Assembly (NCBI GenBank): GCA_011032825.1
Contig: JAADJZ010000008.1
Coordinates: 930,001 to 994,000 of the forward strand
DNA length: 64,000 nt
Source of the DNA: Massariosphaeria phaeospora
Taxonomy: Eukaryota; Ascomycota; Dothideomycetes; Pleosporales
Direction of reading: 5' to 3'
The notes beneath the pieces are model-generated. The model worked only from the letters and a program-made list of their open reading frames with translations, was not told the origin of the DNA and did no database searches. Shown in pieces: positions 52,992-64,000 of this stretch; within the stretch, counting starts at the first letter, position 1, and the number at the start of each line of letters is the position of its first letter. Made by a program: the position numbers and the translations under genes.

Positions 52992-54851
52992 CTACTTATA
53001 TTTATCTGGAAGCTTGACGCTGCGGCCGCGACGCGTTAGAATAGCTGGGGCAGCAGATACGCCCTCTGAGGCCTCCGCAGCATCTCTAGTATCAACGCTA
53101 CGTTTGCAACGCTTTTTGCTCTGTAGAGATAGCTGCGGAGCTTTCCTCTTACCCTTCTGTGAAGATTGTAGAGCTTTTGTAGCGTCGCGAGCCTCCTTCT
53201 GGCGAGCGCGTTCTGCTGCCTTTTCTGCCTTCTCCTTCTCCTTCGCTACCTTAGCTGCCTCTCGCGCTACACGCTTCTCCTCTGCAATTTTCTCCTTGTA
53301 CAGCTTAGCTGCCTTCCTTAGCTCTGCTGTCTCTGCTTTTTGAAGTTGCTGCTCCTGATTTTCCTGCTCCTTGATTGACTGACGAACACGTGCCTCCCTC
53401 ACCTTCCTTGGTGACCAGAAGATAGCCCCACCATGATACTCCTGGCGCTGTTGAAGGTCTAGAGCTTTGCTCTTCTTCTTACGCTTCTTCTTAATAGATA
53501 GAGCCTGCTTAAGCCCATCCATCTCATGCTTGAGTAGGTCATTTTGGACAGATAGGTGGTGGAGCGATTGACGAAGCTTCTGTGTATCCTTACTACTCTG
53601 ATCACTTGCTACAGAGCGTACAAGCCTATCTATCTTTCTCCAATCATAATCGCTAAGTGATGATAAGGAGCTTTCTCTTGATTCTTGAGCTTTGGTGAAT
53701 CTATTGAGGATAGGATTAGGATTAGGAGGTGATATGCCTGTTGCTCTAAAAGAGCTAAGGATTGTTGATTCCTTAAAGGACGTCTCCCATGCCTTCCAGA
53801 ATAGTGGGAAGAAGTCGCCTTTGGTAATAGAAAGGAGGCCTTGGCTTGTTTGAAGGTAGTTTGACAGTTCTACTAAGTAGGCGGTTGATAGAGGCTTGAA
53901 CATCGCTACATCGAGTGGCTGAAGCGTATGAGTCGAATGAGGAGGTAGGATAGCAAGGAGAATCTTGTTCTAATCACAGTAGTCGATAAAATCCATAGTA
54001 ATATGGGATCCGTGGCCATCTAGGATCAGAAGTCGATAGGACCGTCGGGTCTTCTGTCTTGTACAACGATCAAACACCTGCTCAAGCCAGGCTAGTCCAA
54101 TATCGTTGTTCGTCCAGCCAGAGGGTGATGAGGTGATAAAGACTGGGTGTTCTCCTGCCTGGATATCGTCTACCCAGCTTGATTGAATGCCCTTGTTGGC
54201 AGCTTCATAGATAAGGCTTGGAGGTAGAGCAGATCCATTAGCGCATATACATGCTAGAAGCGTGATCCATGCGCGATTACCATCCTGGAGTGATGCTCTA
54301 ACCTCCTTGTTCTCCCACATTTGCCTACTAAATACTCTTTTTGATCTACCAATGATACCAATTAGGAAGCCTTTCTCATCCATATTGTAGATATGACGAG
54401 AATCTATCTGATATTGCTCAATCTTGCTGTGTAGTAGATGAAAATAGAGGCGATATTTATCCTCTGAATCAGCTTTGTGGCGATTGCTGTCCATCCCAGA
54501 TGTCCATTGTAAGATAAGGTGATCGCTCTGTCGGCTGATGAAGCGGGTAACCCAGCTCTCGCTAACTGGCTCCTTGGCTATTCTGGAGGCGAAATTCTGT
54601 ATCATCTTTCTTGTAGGTGGCGAGTGTCTCTCTGTAAGTCCTTTGATATATCGTATAAGCTCCTGCTCTTGTTGTGGGCTGAGTTTCTGCTGTTCAAAGT
54701 TCTTCGCCTCTAGGGCGCGCGTTATCCCTCGATGCCTTCGGGTCAACGTGGATCGTACAACACTATGCTTAGCAGCAATCTTTCTATAGGAGAAATCTTT
54801 GCCAGGTCCTAGGGATTCTATCTCTTCAAGTGCGTCGTCTATTGGAGCCAT
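52992..54851 (-). pseudogene. Element D transposase with a single internal stop
   Basis: 620-codon frame from ATG 54851 to TAA/TAG end at 52992, one TAG at 53967-53969. Domains: N-terminal HTH (FSYRKIAAKHSVVRSTLTRR, about 20-40), CENP-B-type HTH (QEQELIRYIKGLTERHSPPT), the DDE_1 catalytic core with Asp in YNMDEKGFLIG, LILDGHGSHITM and LQPLDVAMF, and a Lys/Glu/Ala-rich C-terminal coiled coil. The stop lies in FIDYCD-stop-NKILLAI; copy C has CAG (Gln) there, so one C-to-T change explains it. The rest is open, which makes this copy almost functional in sequence terms. Confidence 0.93.
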
Positions 54852-54886
54852 ATTGGTAGAATTATCGCGTGTTGAACTTCTGTTGT

Positions 54887-54940
54887 TTTTGATGAGGGTG
54901 GCGCATCACGCGAACCGGCGCATCACGCGCACGGACACGG
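54887..54940 (-). repeat. Right TIR of element D
   Basis: Exact inverse of 52840-52893, followed by TA and then non-repeat sequence. Confidence 0.96.
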
Positions 54941-54942
54941 TA

Positions 54943-55536
54943 TAGAAGTAGGTCCAAACAACCTCAATCTGCCCCAAAACTCTATTCTGTCCTTAGGGAT
55001 GGCAATACAGTTAGCCAGTTATACTTAATCCTTTATGAAACAGTCAGGCTCTCTACGCTAAATCATAGGAAAATTAAGGAACATAGAAAAAGCGTTGGTG
55101 GCGCACGGGGACATCAGCCACATGGTCCGCGATCACCCAAACCAGGCCAGCGGGCTCGACCTTGTTTCAAAAATACATCAGGGCGAACGGTGCACTGGTC
55201 CTACAGTGAACCTGGAAAACGTTTTCATGAAATGCAGAATAGCGCAACGCCTTTCATTGCTAGTCTATTACGATACTCAGGCGAAGGCGGCGCTCCTAGG
55301 CAGCACTGACCACTGAGTGCAGTTCGCCTTCCTACGACAATTTATGCAAAGAGTGCATCTGTTAGGGAGTATATAGTCATGATCTCTTTTCTCATATCAG
55401 TTTCGTCTCACACTCATTCCGCGCATCTACGCTCGTTCATTGCACCACTCACTCACTTTTTCATTACATTCGCTCCCTACAAGCCTTCCACGTTCGTTTA
55501 CACCCCTGCCATATCCGCCCCTTGAAGTCTTTCACA
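54943..55536. other. Intergenic region with GH114 promoter
   Basis: About 590 bases after the transposon train. It includes TATATAG at 55370-55376, about 160 bases upstream of the GH114 ATG, and a pyrimidine-rich leader after it. Confidence 0.5.
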
Positions 55537-56365
55537 ATGCACTACACCACCGCCCTAACTTTACTCACCGGCAGCCTCGCCATTGCCGCCCCCCTCGACG
55601 GCCGAGCCGTCACCCAGTTCCCCAAGGGCACATCATGGGACATCGTCCTCAACACGAAGAGCCTGGAGCTCAGCGATTTCCAAAAGGCCCCCGGGACCGC
55701 CATCGACATCGATCTATTCGACCTAAGCCAGCCCACAAACCGGATTGCTGAGCTTGCAAAGACGAAAAAGGTCATCTGCTACTTCAGCGCCGGATCCCGT
55801 GAAGACTGGCGCCCGGGAGCGGCTCAGTTCCGGCCCAGCGATTATGGCAGGAACATGATCTGGAAGGGTGAAAACTGGGTTGATGTCAAGAGCCCGCGCG
55901 TTCGCGAGATCATGAAGGCTCGGATTGAGCTTGCGGCCAAATCGGGTTGTCATGCAGTGGATCCAGACAATGTTGACGGTTATGTAAGTCACTTCACTAG
56001 AGTAGACCGTGAGCGCAGAGATGCAAGACTGACCTAGCTGCATAGGGCGATGACCACCAAGACGCAAGTCTGCCTACGCTGACTACGTCAACTACCTCGC
56101 GAGCGTGGCTAAGCAGAACAACCTTGCCATTGGCCTCAAGAACGCGCTCGCCATCATTCCGGCAGTCCTACCTAATATTCAGTTTGCGATCAACGAGCAA
56201 TGCCATGAATTTGGCGAATGCACCGAGTATGCGCAAGTGAGCAAGGCCAACTTAGCCGTGTTCAACGTCGAGTATGAGCTCAAGGACTGTTCGCACCCGA
56301 CTGGTGTCGTCTTGTCTTCTGTGTTCAAACCCCTTGATCTAGATACCGTGGGCGGGCAGTGCTAA
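55537..56365 (+). CDS. Secreted GH114-type glycosidase, probable frameshift
   Basis: The first exon 55537-55983 starts MHYTTALTLLTGSLAIAAP (signal peptide) and carries GTSWDIVLN, VICYFSAGSREDWRP and DPDNVDGY, the marks of GH114 (endo-alpha-1,4-polygalactosaminidase), which cleaves galactosaminogalactan. A GTAAGT intron follows. After its natural acceptor (TAG at 56043-56045) the frame reads GDDHQDASLPT, fitting the family, but then must shift to reach YADYVNYLASVAKQNNLAIG, NEQCHEF and the stop at 56363. So one base seems lost near 56071-56075. Alternatively acceptor AAG at 56066-56068 gives an in-frame 247-aa protein lacking about 8 residues of the loop after DNVDGY. Both remain open. Confidence 0.75.
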
Positions 56366-57143
56366 ACATTAAGGGTAATACTGTGGAAACCTTATAAGCA
56401 GACATCGCTCCACGCTCAACATTTCTCTTTCTCTTCGGTTATCATATTCCCTTCTCGTCACAAGTTATCTGCCACTTCTAGTTTCGACACTTCACTGTAT
56501 AATTATATAAACTCTTCGCCTGTCGTCTGCACTCAGATTGCATCTCTCACTAAATACTCAGCCAGGTGTCCGATAAACCCAGAACCGGGACTCCGACTAT
56601 CAGGTATCTGCCGGGAGCAAGGACGGTACACAGCGGTAGCGGTAGCGGGAGTGGCGATTACTGCATCAGATGTCGAAGGTGAAGGTACGCGCTCCTTGTT
56701 ATGTTCCCGAGGCGTATCTTCACCAATACTAGTAACACGAAGTTTGTATAAGATTCGCACTCGTGTACGTGCATCACTGAGCTATGCCCAAATTATCCTC
56801 GGCCATAATCGTGACGTAAGGCTGGGCACCTTGGCTTGGCGCAGGCAGCTTAATCCGACGCTGGGTCGTCCACACAAACTCGTACATGTGTAGCCAAATG
56901 GTTCCGACTAAAGTCGTTAAACATCACTTTTCTATTCTCTCCTATAATTCACCACCACACCTCCCACACGCGCACGATTGAGTGCTCCGCGTACGGCTCC
57001 ACGGCGCTGGATGTTGTCGGTCATGACGTGAGTGCCCACCACGCGATCTACGTGGCTCCTTACCACCATGAAGATGCTTCCCATATCGTCATATTCTGCA
57101 TCATAGTGGTGGATCATCGGATTCATCGTTGCGCTTACGCCCT
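56366..57143. other. Convergent intergenic region
   Basis: About 780 bases between the ends of the GH114 gene and the Zn2Cys6 gene. No supported gene. Confidence 0.45.
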
Positions 57144-59641
57144 TCAAGACGTTCCGTGGAAGTACGGGCCACCTCGGAAAAGACTGCCGCTCTGCGAGAA
57201 GCCGGCCTTCAAAGGTTCATAGAGCGCAGACAATCCGGAAGCATTTCCATCAATAGCAGGCGAAAATCCACTGGGGAATTGCGAGCTCAGACCGGGACTT
57301 TCTGGCCCTAGCCCAAAATCGGAATTTAGGATCGTCGCCTCCTGGAACCCCAGCTCAGAGAAATCAATGTTAACCTCTAGCGAGAGTTTACCCACTACGA
57401 AATGCAATGTCCTCAACGCGATCAAGTATGCTCGTCTCGCCAGCGGGTTTTGCATTGCGTTGAGCCAGCTTACCAGCTTATAGACATGCTGCAACAGCGC
57501 CTGGGTTTCATCGGAGACACTATACAACATTCCCAAAAGGAAGACCGAAAAGGCCTGCATTATGTTGTGCACGATGCTCCACCATGGCCCCCACTGGTAT
57601 ATGAATACCGGATTCGGCACATCTGGCAAAAGGCCGGTTGCTGTCTTGGCCGCGTCGATGCACATAGTGGCCATCCGCCTCATGAAAGGGCTCGGACCGT
57701 TAGGATATCCCTCTCTCGCTCTGAGACCACTGATACATGGGCGTGTAAGCAGTATGCGCGCGCTGCATAAGCTGAAAGCTAGAAGCGTGCTCTCCCGAAA
57801 GAATCCGTTTCCCGGTATCTGGTGGCCAACGACGAACTCGGGCGGAAGAGAAGCAGCCCAGCAATCGAGACGATTCTCCAGCTGTCTTATGTTGTCTCCG
57901 AGTTCACCAGCCGAGTGGACTATGGTCCTGGTTGAATATAATAACGAGAGGATGTTTTGCGTTATGGTCCCCAGTTGCACTACGGCCTTAAAGTAGGCGC
58001 CCGAACTTGCCTCCGCCTCTCCAGTGAAAGTTGGAGTAGGGATCCCACCAGTAGAGGAGCTTGCCGAAGGCGAAATGAGAGGTGGGGTGAGCTGCCTTGC
58101 CCACACGATCTCTGCCTCATTCAAAAATTGCTCGTCCGCAAACGACAGTGGCAGCGGGACGGAGCAGCACGAGTCGACGATGATGCTCGGACGTCCGTTC
58201 ATAGCTCCCAACAACCGCTCCAACGAGTATATGCTCCACCAGACATGGACCAGTGTTTCCCGCTTCAGAGGACTGGCTAACGGGTCTTCATTACGGACAT
58301 GGAGTCCCACTGCATAGGCGCATCGAAGAGCCATGCCTGAGGCGGCCCACCCGCTACCCAATTGTTAGTGTTTTTTTGGAAAGACCATAGAGGGAAGCTC
58401 ACCGGCTGATCTGTCCTATGGAAAGATAGTAGAACGCCAGTAACCCCAGGACTTGTATCTGCGGCACGTCTGGATGATCGAACAGACTCGACTCGGCCAC
58501 TCCGGTCGCCTTCGCTTTAGCGTGGTATATCAGATGATCTGTCTGCTCGGCCTGCCACTGCTCCGCTACCAGTTGCGAGTATTTCGCGCCGATGGCGAAC
58601 ACCAAATTTAGGATGGCCAGCCACTTCGGACTAAGAGGTGGTTCATTGCCCGCCTGTCGGGCGTTATAGCATTTTTTGACCTGGTTCTCAAAAAGCTTGC
58701 GAGGAAGGATGGGAAATGAATGGTGCACCGTGTCCATGTAGCAACCCAGCAGATGTTCGGCCGTCTCGGACTGGGGTAACTTTGCCGGATCTACCTCGAA
58801 GTTCAGAGCGATGTCGTCGTTATCCAGGTAAAAAGAGAAGGAAGTGACGTGCTCACTGGATGTGGGTCCATAAGTCAACGCTCGACGCTCTGATGCTACA
58901 CTCCCAAACGGCTCTGGGACCAGCCCATCATGGCCTTGCTCAATTTGTAAGATGGTGCTACGCAACCATTGGATCTCGGAAGCTTTACCTATAAAGCCGG
59001 TTGCACGCACTCGACTGTCGCTAAAGAGGTCTTCGTCGACGAAATCCAGGCCTTCGATGCTCAACTGTTCCATAGCATCCATGGCGTCATCATCAGCAGG
59101 CGACCCAACGTATCCTCCAGAGTCGTCGGCATAGGTTGTGGAAGACGACAGCGGGGCCTGGCGATGGTCGGAAATGTCGTCGTGGGCCTATGGTATGCGT
59201 CAGTGATGGACGTCCACTGGAACCGCCATTACCACAATAGCGGCCTACCGTGGCTAGTATTTGCTTAATTCTCTCGGCTTCATCACCGCTCACGCGGTTC
59301 TGAAGGTCGGTCAGATACGTCGCCATACGGGCGGCTCTCTCTGTGACACTAGACATGTCAAAATTGATTCACAGAGCGGATAGGAGCGATGCTGACTCTC
59401 TCAGCTTATCTTTGCGGGGCATGACATAGACACAGTTGCTGCCCATGGCCTCGCAGTGCTGGCACTTGGGTGTGTCGCCGCTGCATTTGATTTTATGGCG
59501 TCGACATTCAGTGCAGGCCCGAGAAACGCGCCGCCTGTCTCTGACCGAGTTTTGCGCTTGGGCAGGGCGCTGCAGGCGTGGGATGGCGACTTTGCGCGAG
59601 CTGGTCGGTACTGACGCACGAAGGGCATTATCAGGTAGCAT
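57144..59641 (-). CDS. Zn2Cys6 transcription factor with fungal_trans domain
   Basis: Exons (minus) 59397-59641, 59249-59348, 58403-59187 and 57144-58353 give 779 aa; the introns are 48, 61 and 49 bases. All phases agree. The zinc cluster has Cys43, 46, 53, 60, 63 and 70 (CTECRRHKIKC, CQHC), with the C-x2-C-x6-C-x6-C-x2-C-x6-C spacing. The second exon adds the coiled-coil dimerisation stretch VTERAARMATYLTDLQNRV. The middle homology region runs from LLGCYMDTVHHSFPILPRKL to SGMALRCAYAVGLHVRNEDP and WWSIYSLERLLGAMNGRPS, typical of fungal_trans. It binds CGG-type half-sites as a dimer. Target genes unknown; none adjacent is an obvious candidate except the WSC and GH114 genes. Confidence 0.94.
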
Positions 59642-62532
59642 TGGGCGCCTTTGAGTGGCTAATTGGCACCTAAAATCGCGAAGGAGCGGTGCTCAGGTGG
59701 TCTTTCGAAGAGCTGGCGAGGCGGCGGGGACGGGGCGGAAACAATGGTTGATGAGTGGTAGTGGTGTGCGCTGTCAACAAGAGCTCACAACTACTCGTAC
59801 GCATCAAGCTCGTACGCATCCACTCCCTCAATACTGAAAAACGAGCGAGACAGCCTAGGAAACGCTCCTGCGCCAATCAAGAACTCACGAATCACACGAC
59901 CAGATCACACACTCTCTCGAGGCGGCGGCTCCTACCTTTAAGGCTTCGTCGACGGTGGCTGCCCTGCTCGCGGCCCGGGTGATTCGCCGCAGGAACGCGG
60001 CTGGATTGATCAGTAAATTGACAGAGGCCGCTTCTTGTGCCCTGAAACCTTTTTCCCGGTGGAACCGTGGAACCACTGCCCTCCTCCTCTCGACCACGAC
60101 CCGAATAGCCTCTCCACGCCGACTCATCGTCAGCTGCCCTTGTCGGCCATGTCCATCATCGTCACAGTACCATGGCTGCTTCTACTACAGACGCGCACGC
60201 TCCGCGTGGGGGACGAAGATAGAGTACACATGTATAGGGCAGGTCTGCAACATTTGCACAAAGAGACCCTCCGGGCAAGACCGCACGTTAGCAAAACCAG
60301 ACTACCAGGCTACTAGGCTGCGCAACCCTGTTCCCGCGGGCTGTCATGCTCTCGGCACGGTTTGCTAGCCTACGAACATAACGGAAGATCAAGCCTCGCA
60401 TCGTCTGCGGTTTGCCGAACTGTGAAGTTAGCTAGGCCCAGGGGGTCGGCGCCTCAGGCTATAACAAGCAGCGCCGAGTTGCGGCAGGCTTGATTACCTA
60501 TTGCAAGTAGCAATAATAAGAGGGAGAGATAGGGAGAACAAGATCGCAAACTTGAATGCTTCGCGCAGATAGTTCGTCCGATAGTTACTTCAGTGGTCCA
60601 AAAACTCCTCAACACCATATATCACCGCGTCCAATGATCATCACACTGCGACATACGGTTACCTGCAGGCTCACCCAGCTCCAACATTCATAGATCTTCT
60701 CCTCCGCCATGTTGGGCTCAAACATATAGGGTATGGACCCCGCAGTTACACAAGCATTCGACATCCCCGTCATTGACAATAGTCAGGTGTACAAGCACAC
60801 GCGTGCTTGGACACATCGAGCTAGGCCGTGGGGGCATCTTATCGTTCCTGTACAAGAGCAAGTAGTATTATCAGCCGCTAGCACGTAGGGCCAACTCCAA
60901 ACCAGTAAATGAACGTTTTTACAGGCGCATTCGGACTCCGTTTCAGCCAGGCATACCACAACGAGCGCAACTTCTACAGCTGCTAGAAACAAATACAGTA
61001 AATTCTACTTAGGTAGTTCGCTCAGGGGAGATGATCTTAGCGAATCTCGTCTGAGCAGAGCGATCTTGCAGCACTCTACTCATCGTTCTGTAGCTCTTAT
61101 CTCGACCCGCAAACCCTAGTGTTTTATTCAAAGCATAAAGTTTTTGAGTAGTGGCGTACTAAGCTTTCACAGCTATCACGATGCTGACAGCAGTTAGATG
61201 GGTTTGGCTCGTTAGATTAAATCGAGCGGACTATCCACCAGGGTTCCAGACCGCAACCACCAGTCTCTTCGAGCTTAGACTACCTTTGTACTCGCCAAAA
61301 CATGGCCTCGATGCTCCGCGAATTCTGCATTTGGGAGAAGAGAGCCAGTGACTGCAGCTTCGGCTGCTTCAACTGTGCCGTTTCGCTTGCTTCTCTTATT
61401 TCTTCCCCTAGGCCTTCCACCCAGCACTTTCATCACGGGTTACAACCTCCCATCGCGATTGGCGTCACTCTTGACAACGTCGCTCTGTATCCAACATTTC
61501 CAGTGTTATGCTATGCTGCAGCTTTGGAACGCACGTCTATTACGCTACGCACTATAGATTAACGGTACTCCATCACAGGTCAGAATCTTCGAGTTCCAGG
61601 AAGACAAAGCCCCTATACGGCCGTATAGCGCGACACTGTTGCCTTCAACTTCCACATGATATACCCAAGTTGCGCAAGTCTACTGCGCAGCGTTACTCCG
61701 ATCACATGCCCTGTGTTACCTGCAACACTCCGCAATGCTTCTTACTAGGGGCCTTGTGCATATATCCGCCTCGTGGTCATCGCCGTGCATCGTCGCTAGA
61801 TCGCAGTGCAGCAAGCGGGACGGGAAACCGTTTCGGTCTCCCTAAACAGGAGATTCGACACGAACTCTGTCCGCCTTTAGGAATGCGGTGCGGGTCGAGG
61901 CCGGGGGCGGGGAAGCGCGTCGGGGACGAGGGTGGCGAAGGTTGCATTTGGGTTATATTGGACGGGTAGGAGAATGGGTATAGGATAAGTGCATATGGAG
62001 TTACACAGCGAGAAACATTGGAGCAAAGTATTTCTCCCGAGATTTGAAAGACGCACAGAGAGGGGATGTTGTGGGGAGGAGAGCATTTTACTGGCATCCT
62101 GTCGACTGGTCTACATACAGTACGCGCGTGGTTGTTCCAAAGTAGACGATAGCTAGCTACATCGTAAGACTCGGAAGATATGCGTAGATAGCGTGTGAGA
62201 GGAAGTGCTTAAGAACGGGTAAGCATACATCCTTGTCGATTGCGCAAGTTTACGTGCACACAGATCTGATGAAAGCCCTGTTCTAAAACCAATGCTGAAT
62301 TTTCGAAGAGAGTAGTTTTACAAAATCAAGATCCGTATGATCATGGTCTGTCTCAGTTTACCGATCGAGACATGGACCAGCTTGTGATGCTACCTGATCG
62401 ACTCTTGCGGCTTTCAGACTTTCGCATGTACCCCGACCTCAACCTCTATAGTATCATGTTGTTATGGAACATTAACGATCCATATGTTTACTTGCACGGC
62501 TCATGTTACAGTGTTACATCTACATCAGTATC
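59642..62532. other. 2.9 kb region without a convincing gene
   Basis: It lies between the start of the Zn2Cys6 gene (minus) and the end of the WSC gene (minus). Several short frames on both strands (for example 59885-60368, 61302-61969) show no motif, splice signals or bias. Promoter of the transcription factor at its left end. No RNA gene recognised. Confidence 0.45.
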
Positions 62533-64000
62533 TCACAGAAACAGGGGTATACACGCACCTTGCAATGCCCGGCCAGTCGATCCTGACCATTCATCTACCA
62601 GCCAGTGCCAGTTCCGGCGAACCTGATGGGCTCCCGAACCAGAAAGAAAGAGAACATGGTTAGACACACAGAACTTGACCACACAAACGCACTCAAGAAA
62701 GAACATGACATACCTGCGGTGGCGGCGCGGGCAGCGCATACAGACTGAACCTGTCCGTCCCGCCACAAGCTTCCGAGGGGGTTGCCGGACACGGATATAT
62801 ACAGCCTCCTGCGGTGGTCAAAGGGTCGCGGACATTGGTTACGCAATAGCAGGTGCGGTCCCGAGTGACGGCGAATTTGAAGTCGAACTCAGCGCACGTG
62901 CCAGTGCACCATGCAGCGTTGTTATCTGCAGTGGTGAAGCCGTAGGAGAGGGTGACTTGGTCTGTGGCGACGCAGGCCAGATGGCGCCAGCCGTTGGGCA
63001 CGGGGTCCTGCGGTTGCGCGTAGGCAAAGGGTTTGTCGTTGGTGTAAATAGTTAGGCGGTCGTTGCCGCCGCAGGCTTCGCCGGGGGTGCCGGTGCATTC
63101 GGCGTCGCAGCCTGTGGTGCTCGTGCCGTTTTGTAGGAAAGATGCACACCAGCACTCGAAGCCCTTTTCGGTCTGGGGAGATAGTCAGTATACGGCTTTT
63201 TCTTTCAGCGAGGAAGTGTTAGAAAGCATACCCCAGCAAATGAATAACCAGCCTGGTCGCAAAACTGAATGCAGGTTGCGGCGTCGTTATCGGTAAGGAA
63301 GTTGTTGAAATCGGAGTCGCTGATTTGGACGCCATTGTCGACGTAAGGTCGGAGCGTACGCAAGTTCGGGTCGTCGGTGTAGCAGCCGAGATAGCGCCAT
63401 CCAGGGTAAGGATTGACAGCTGGTTCAGGAACAACAGGCGGAGGATCGATTGAATAAATATCAATCCTGCCCGTTCCACCGCAAGACTCCCCAAAGGCTT
63501 GACCTGGACATAGCTGGATGCACCCTGTGCTTTGCACTCCAGACGCTGAGATACTTTGCGCACAATAACAGGATCCATCTACAGTCCCCGCGTATATGGT
63601 AAGTGGATTCAATTTGCAGCGACTGATACAGGCATGGGCGTCCATCGCGGAACTCACGTAGGGATTGTTTCCGAGAGCCGGTTGTAAGGGATCGTTCGTG
63701 TAACACCCCTCGTGATGCCAGCCAACATCTGCAGGAGACGCGGGTTGTATTTTGGTGTAGACGGTGACGCGATTGACTGCACCACATGCTTCGCCTGGTG
63801 CGCCTGAGCATTCTGCGTTGCAGTTATCCGCTGGGACGCCGTCCTGGAGATTGTTTGCGCAATAGCATAGATCGAGTTGAGTCTAGATAGTCGGTTAGCC
63901 TTCAACTGGCAAATCGGGCAGCAATCGGAGATCGTACTCCAGCAAACAGAAAGTCCCTCTTATCGCAGTAATCGATGCACGTCGAAGCACTCAGATTCGC
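62533..64000 (-). CDS. Multi-WSC-domain protein, N-terminus outside window
   Basis: At least four WSC carbohydrate-binding domains are read from 64000 down to about 62714. Each has the cysteine pattern of WSC and the C-terminal motif (S/G)ACGG.(N/D)R(L/F/I)..Y: GAPGEACGAVNRVTVY, FGESCGGTGRIDIY, PGEACGGNDRLTIY, PSEACGGTDRFSLY. Introns at 63883-63937 and 63173-63231 follow the same motif (LFAG, SFAG) in domains 1 and 3; a 91-base intron (62623-62713, CTAACC branch) leads to a last exon of 30 codons ending at 62533. Such proteins sit in the cell wall or are secreted and bind glucans or other polysaccharides. No transmembrane segment is seen at this end. The start codon is beyond the right edge. 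Confidence 0.88.

Larger units (their letters stand above)
52840..54940 (-). mobile_element. Element D: nearly intact pogo/Fot1-type transposon
   Basis: 2101 bases between TA 52838-52839 (shared with B's right end) and TA 54941-54942, with perfect 54-base TIRs. The transposase frame is complete except for one stop. The least decayed, hence probably youngest, copy in the train. Confidence 0.95.

Noticed and set aside
44418..54942. CRISPR-like or satellite array
   Set aside because: The repeats are inverted termini of transposons separated by about 2 kb of coding remnant, not regularly spaced short repeats.

Overview
This is a window of nuclear DNA from a filamentous ascomycete (Pezizomycotina; Dothideomycetes is my guess, and it is inference). 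Genes are interrupted by short GT-AG introns of about 45-95 bases with CTAAC/CTGA-type branch sites. The families are fungal: Zn2Cys6 and C2H2 regulators, WSC proteins, GH114, Dsc3, a ferric reductase and NmrA-like reductases. Repeats carry C-to-T decay of the RIP type. Spliced gene models were built by hand from reading frame, splice consensus and family motifs.

Layout. 0-14 kb is mostly conserved or housekeeping sequence: a DUF7580-like gene cut by the left edge, a very large C2H2 protein whose last three exons add a DUF6590-like domain, the Golgi Dsc E3 ligase subunit Dsc3, a Dabb protein, the mitochondrial Fe-S assembly protein Isa1 and a glycine-zipper protein. 15-44 kb is rich in oxidoreductases and looks accessory: an FAD monooxygenase and a cytochrome P450 tail to tail, a ferric reductase, a secreted PQQ-propeller protein, an O-methyltransferase, a secreted carotenoid-oxygenase-like enzyme, a nor-1-like short-chain dehydrogenase, a short SREBP-type bHLH factor, an NmrA-like reductase and a GST. 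No polyketide, peptide or terpene backbone gene is visible, so this is not called a biosynthetic cluster.

44.4-54.9 kb is a train of five pogo/Fot1-type DNA transposons, each bounded by TA. Two of them (B2, C) sit inside the right terminal inverted repeat of a third (B), and A and D abut B's outer ends. Element D would be intact but for one CAG-to-TAG stop; the others have many stops. 55-64 kb holds a secreted GH114 gene with a probable frameshift, a Zn2Cys6 transcription factor of 779 aa and the C-terminal part of a multi-WSC secreted protein that runs off the right edge.

Links between genes: Dsc3 and the SREBP-type bHLH belong to the same known pathway family but are 30 kb apart. Iron handling recurs (Isa1, ferric reductase, and two perfect ATCTGATAA sites upstream of the P450). 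Two small secreted-protein genes (34.7-35.4 kb and 55.5-56.4 kb) look recently broken. No tRNA, rRNA or CRISPR array was recognised.
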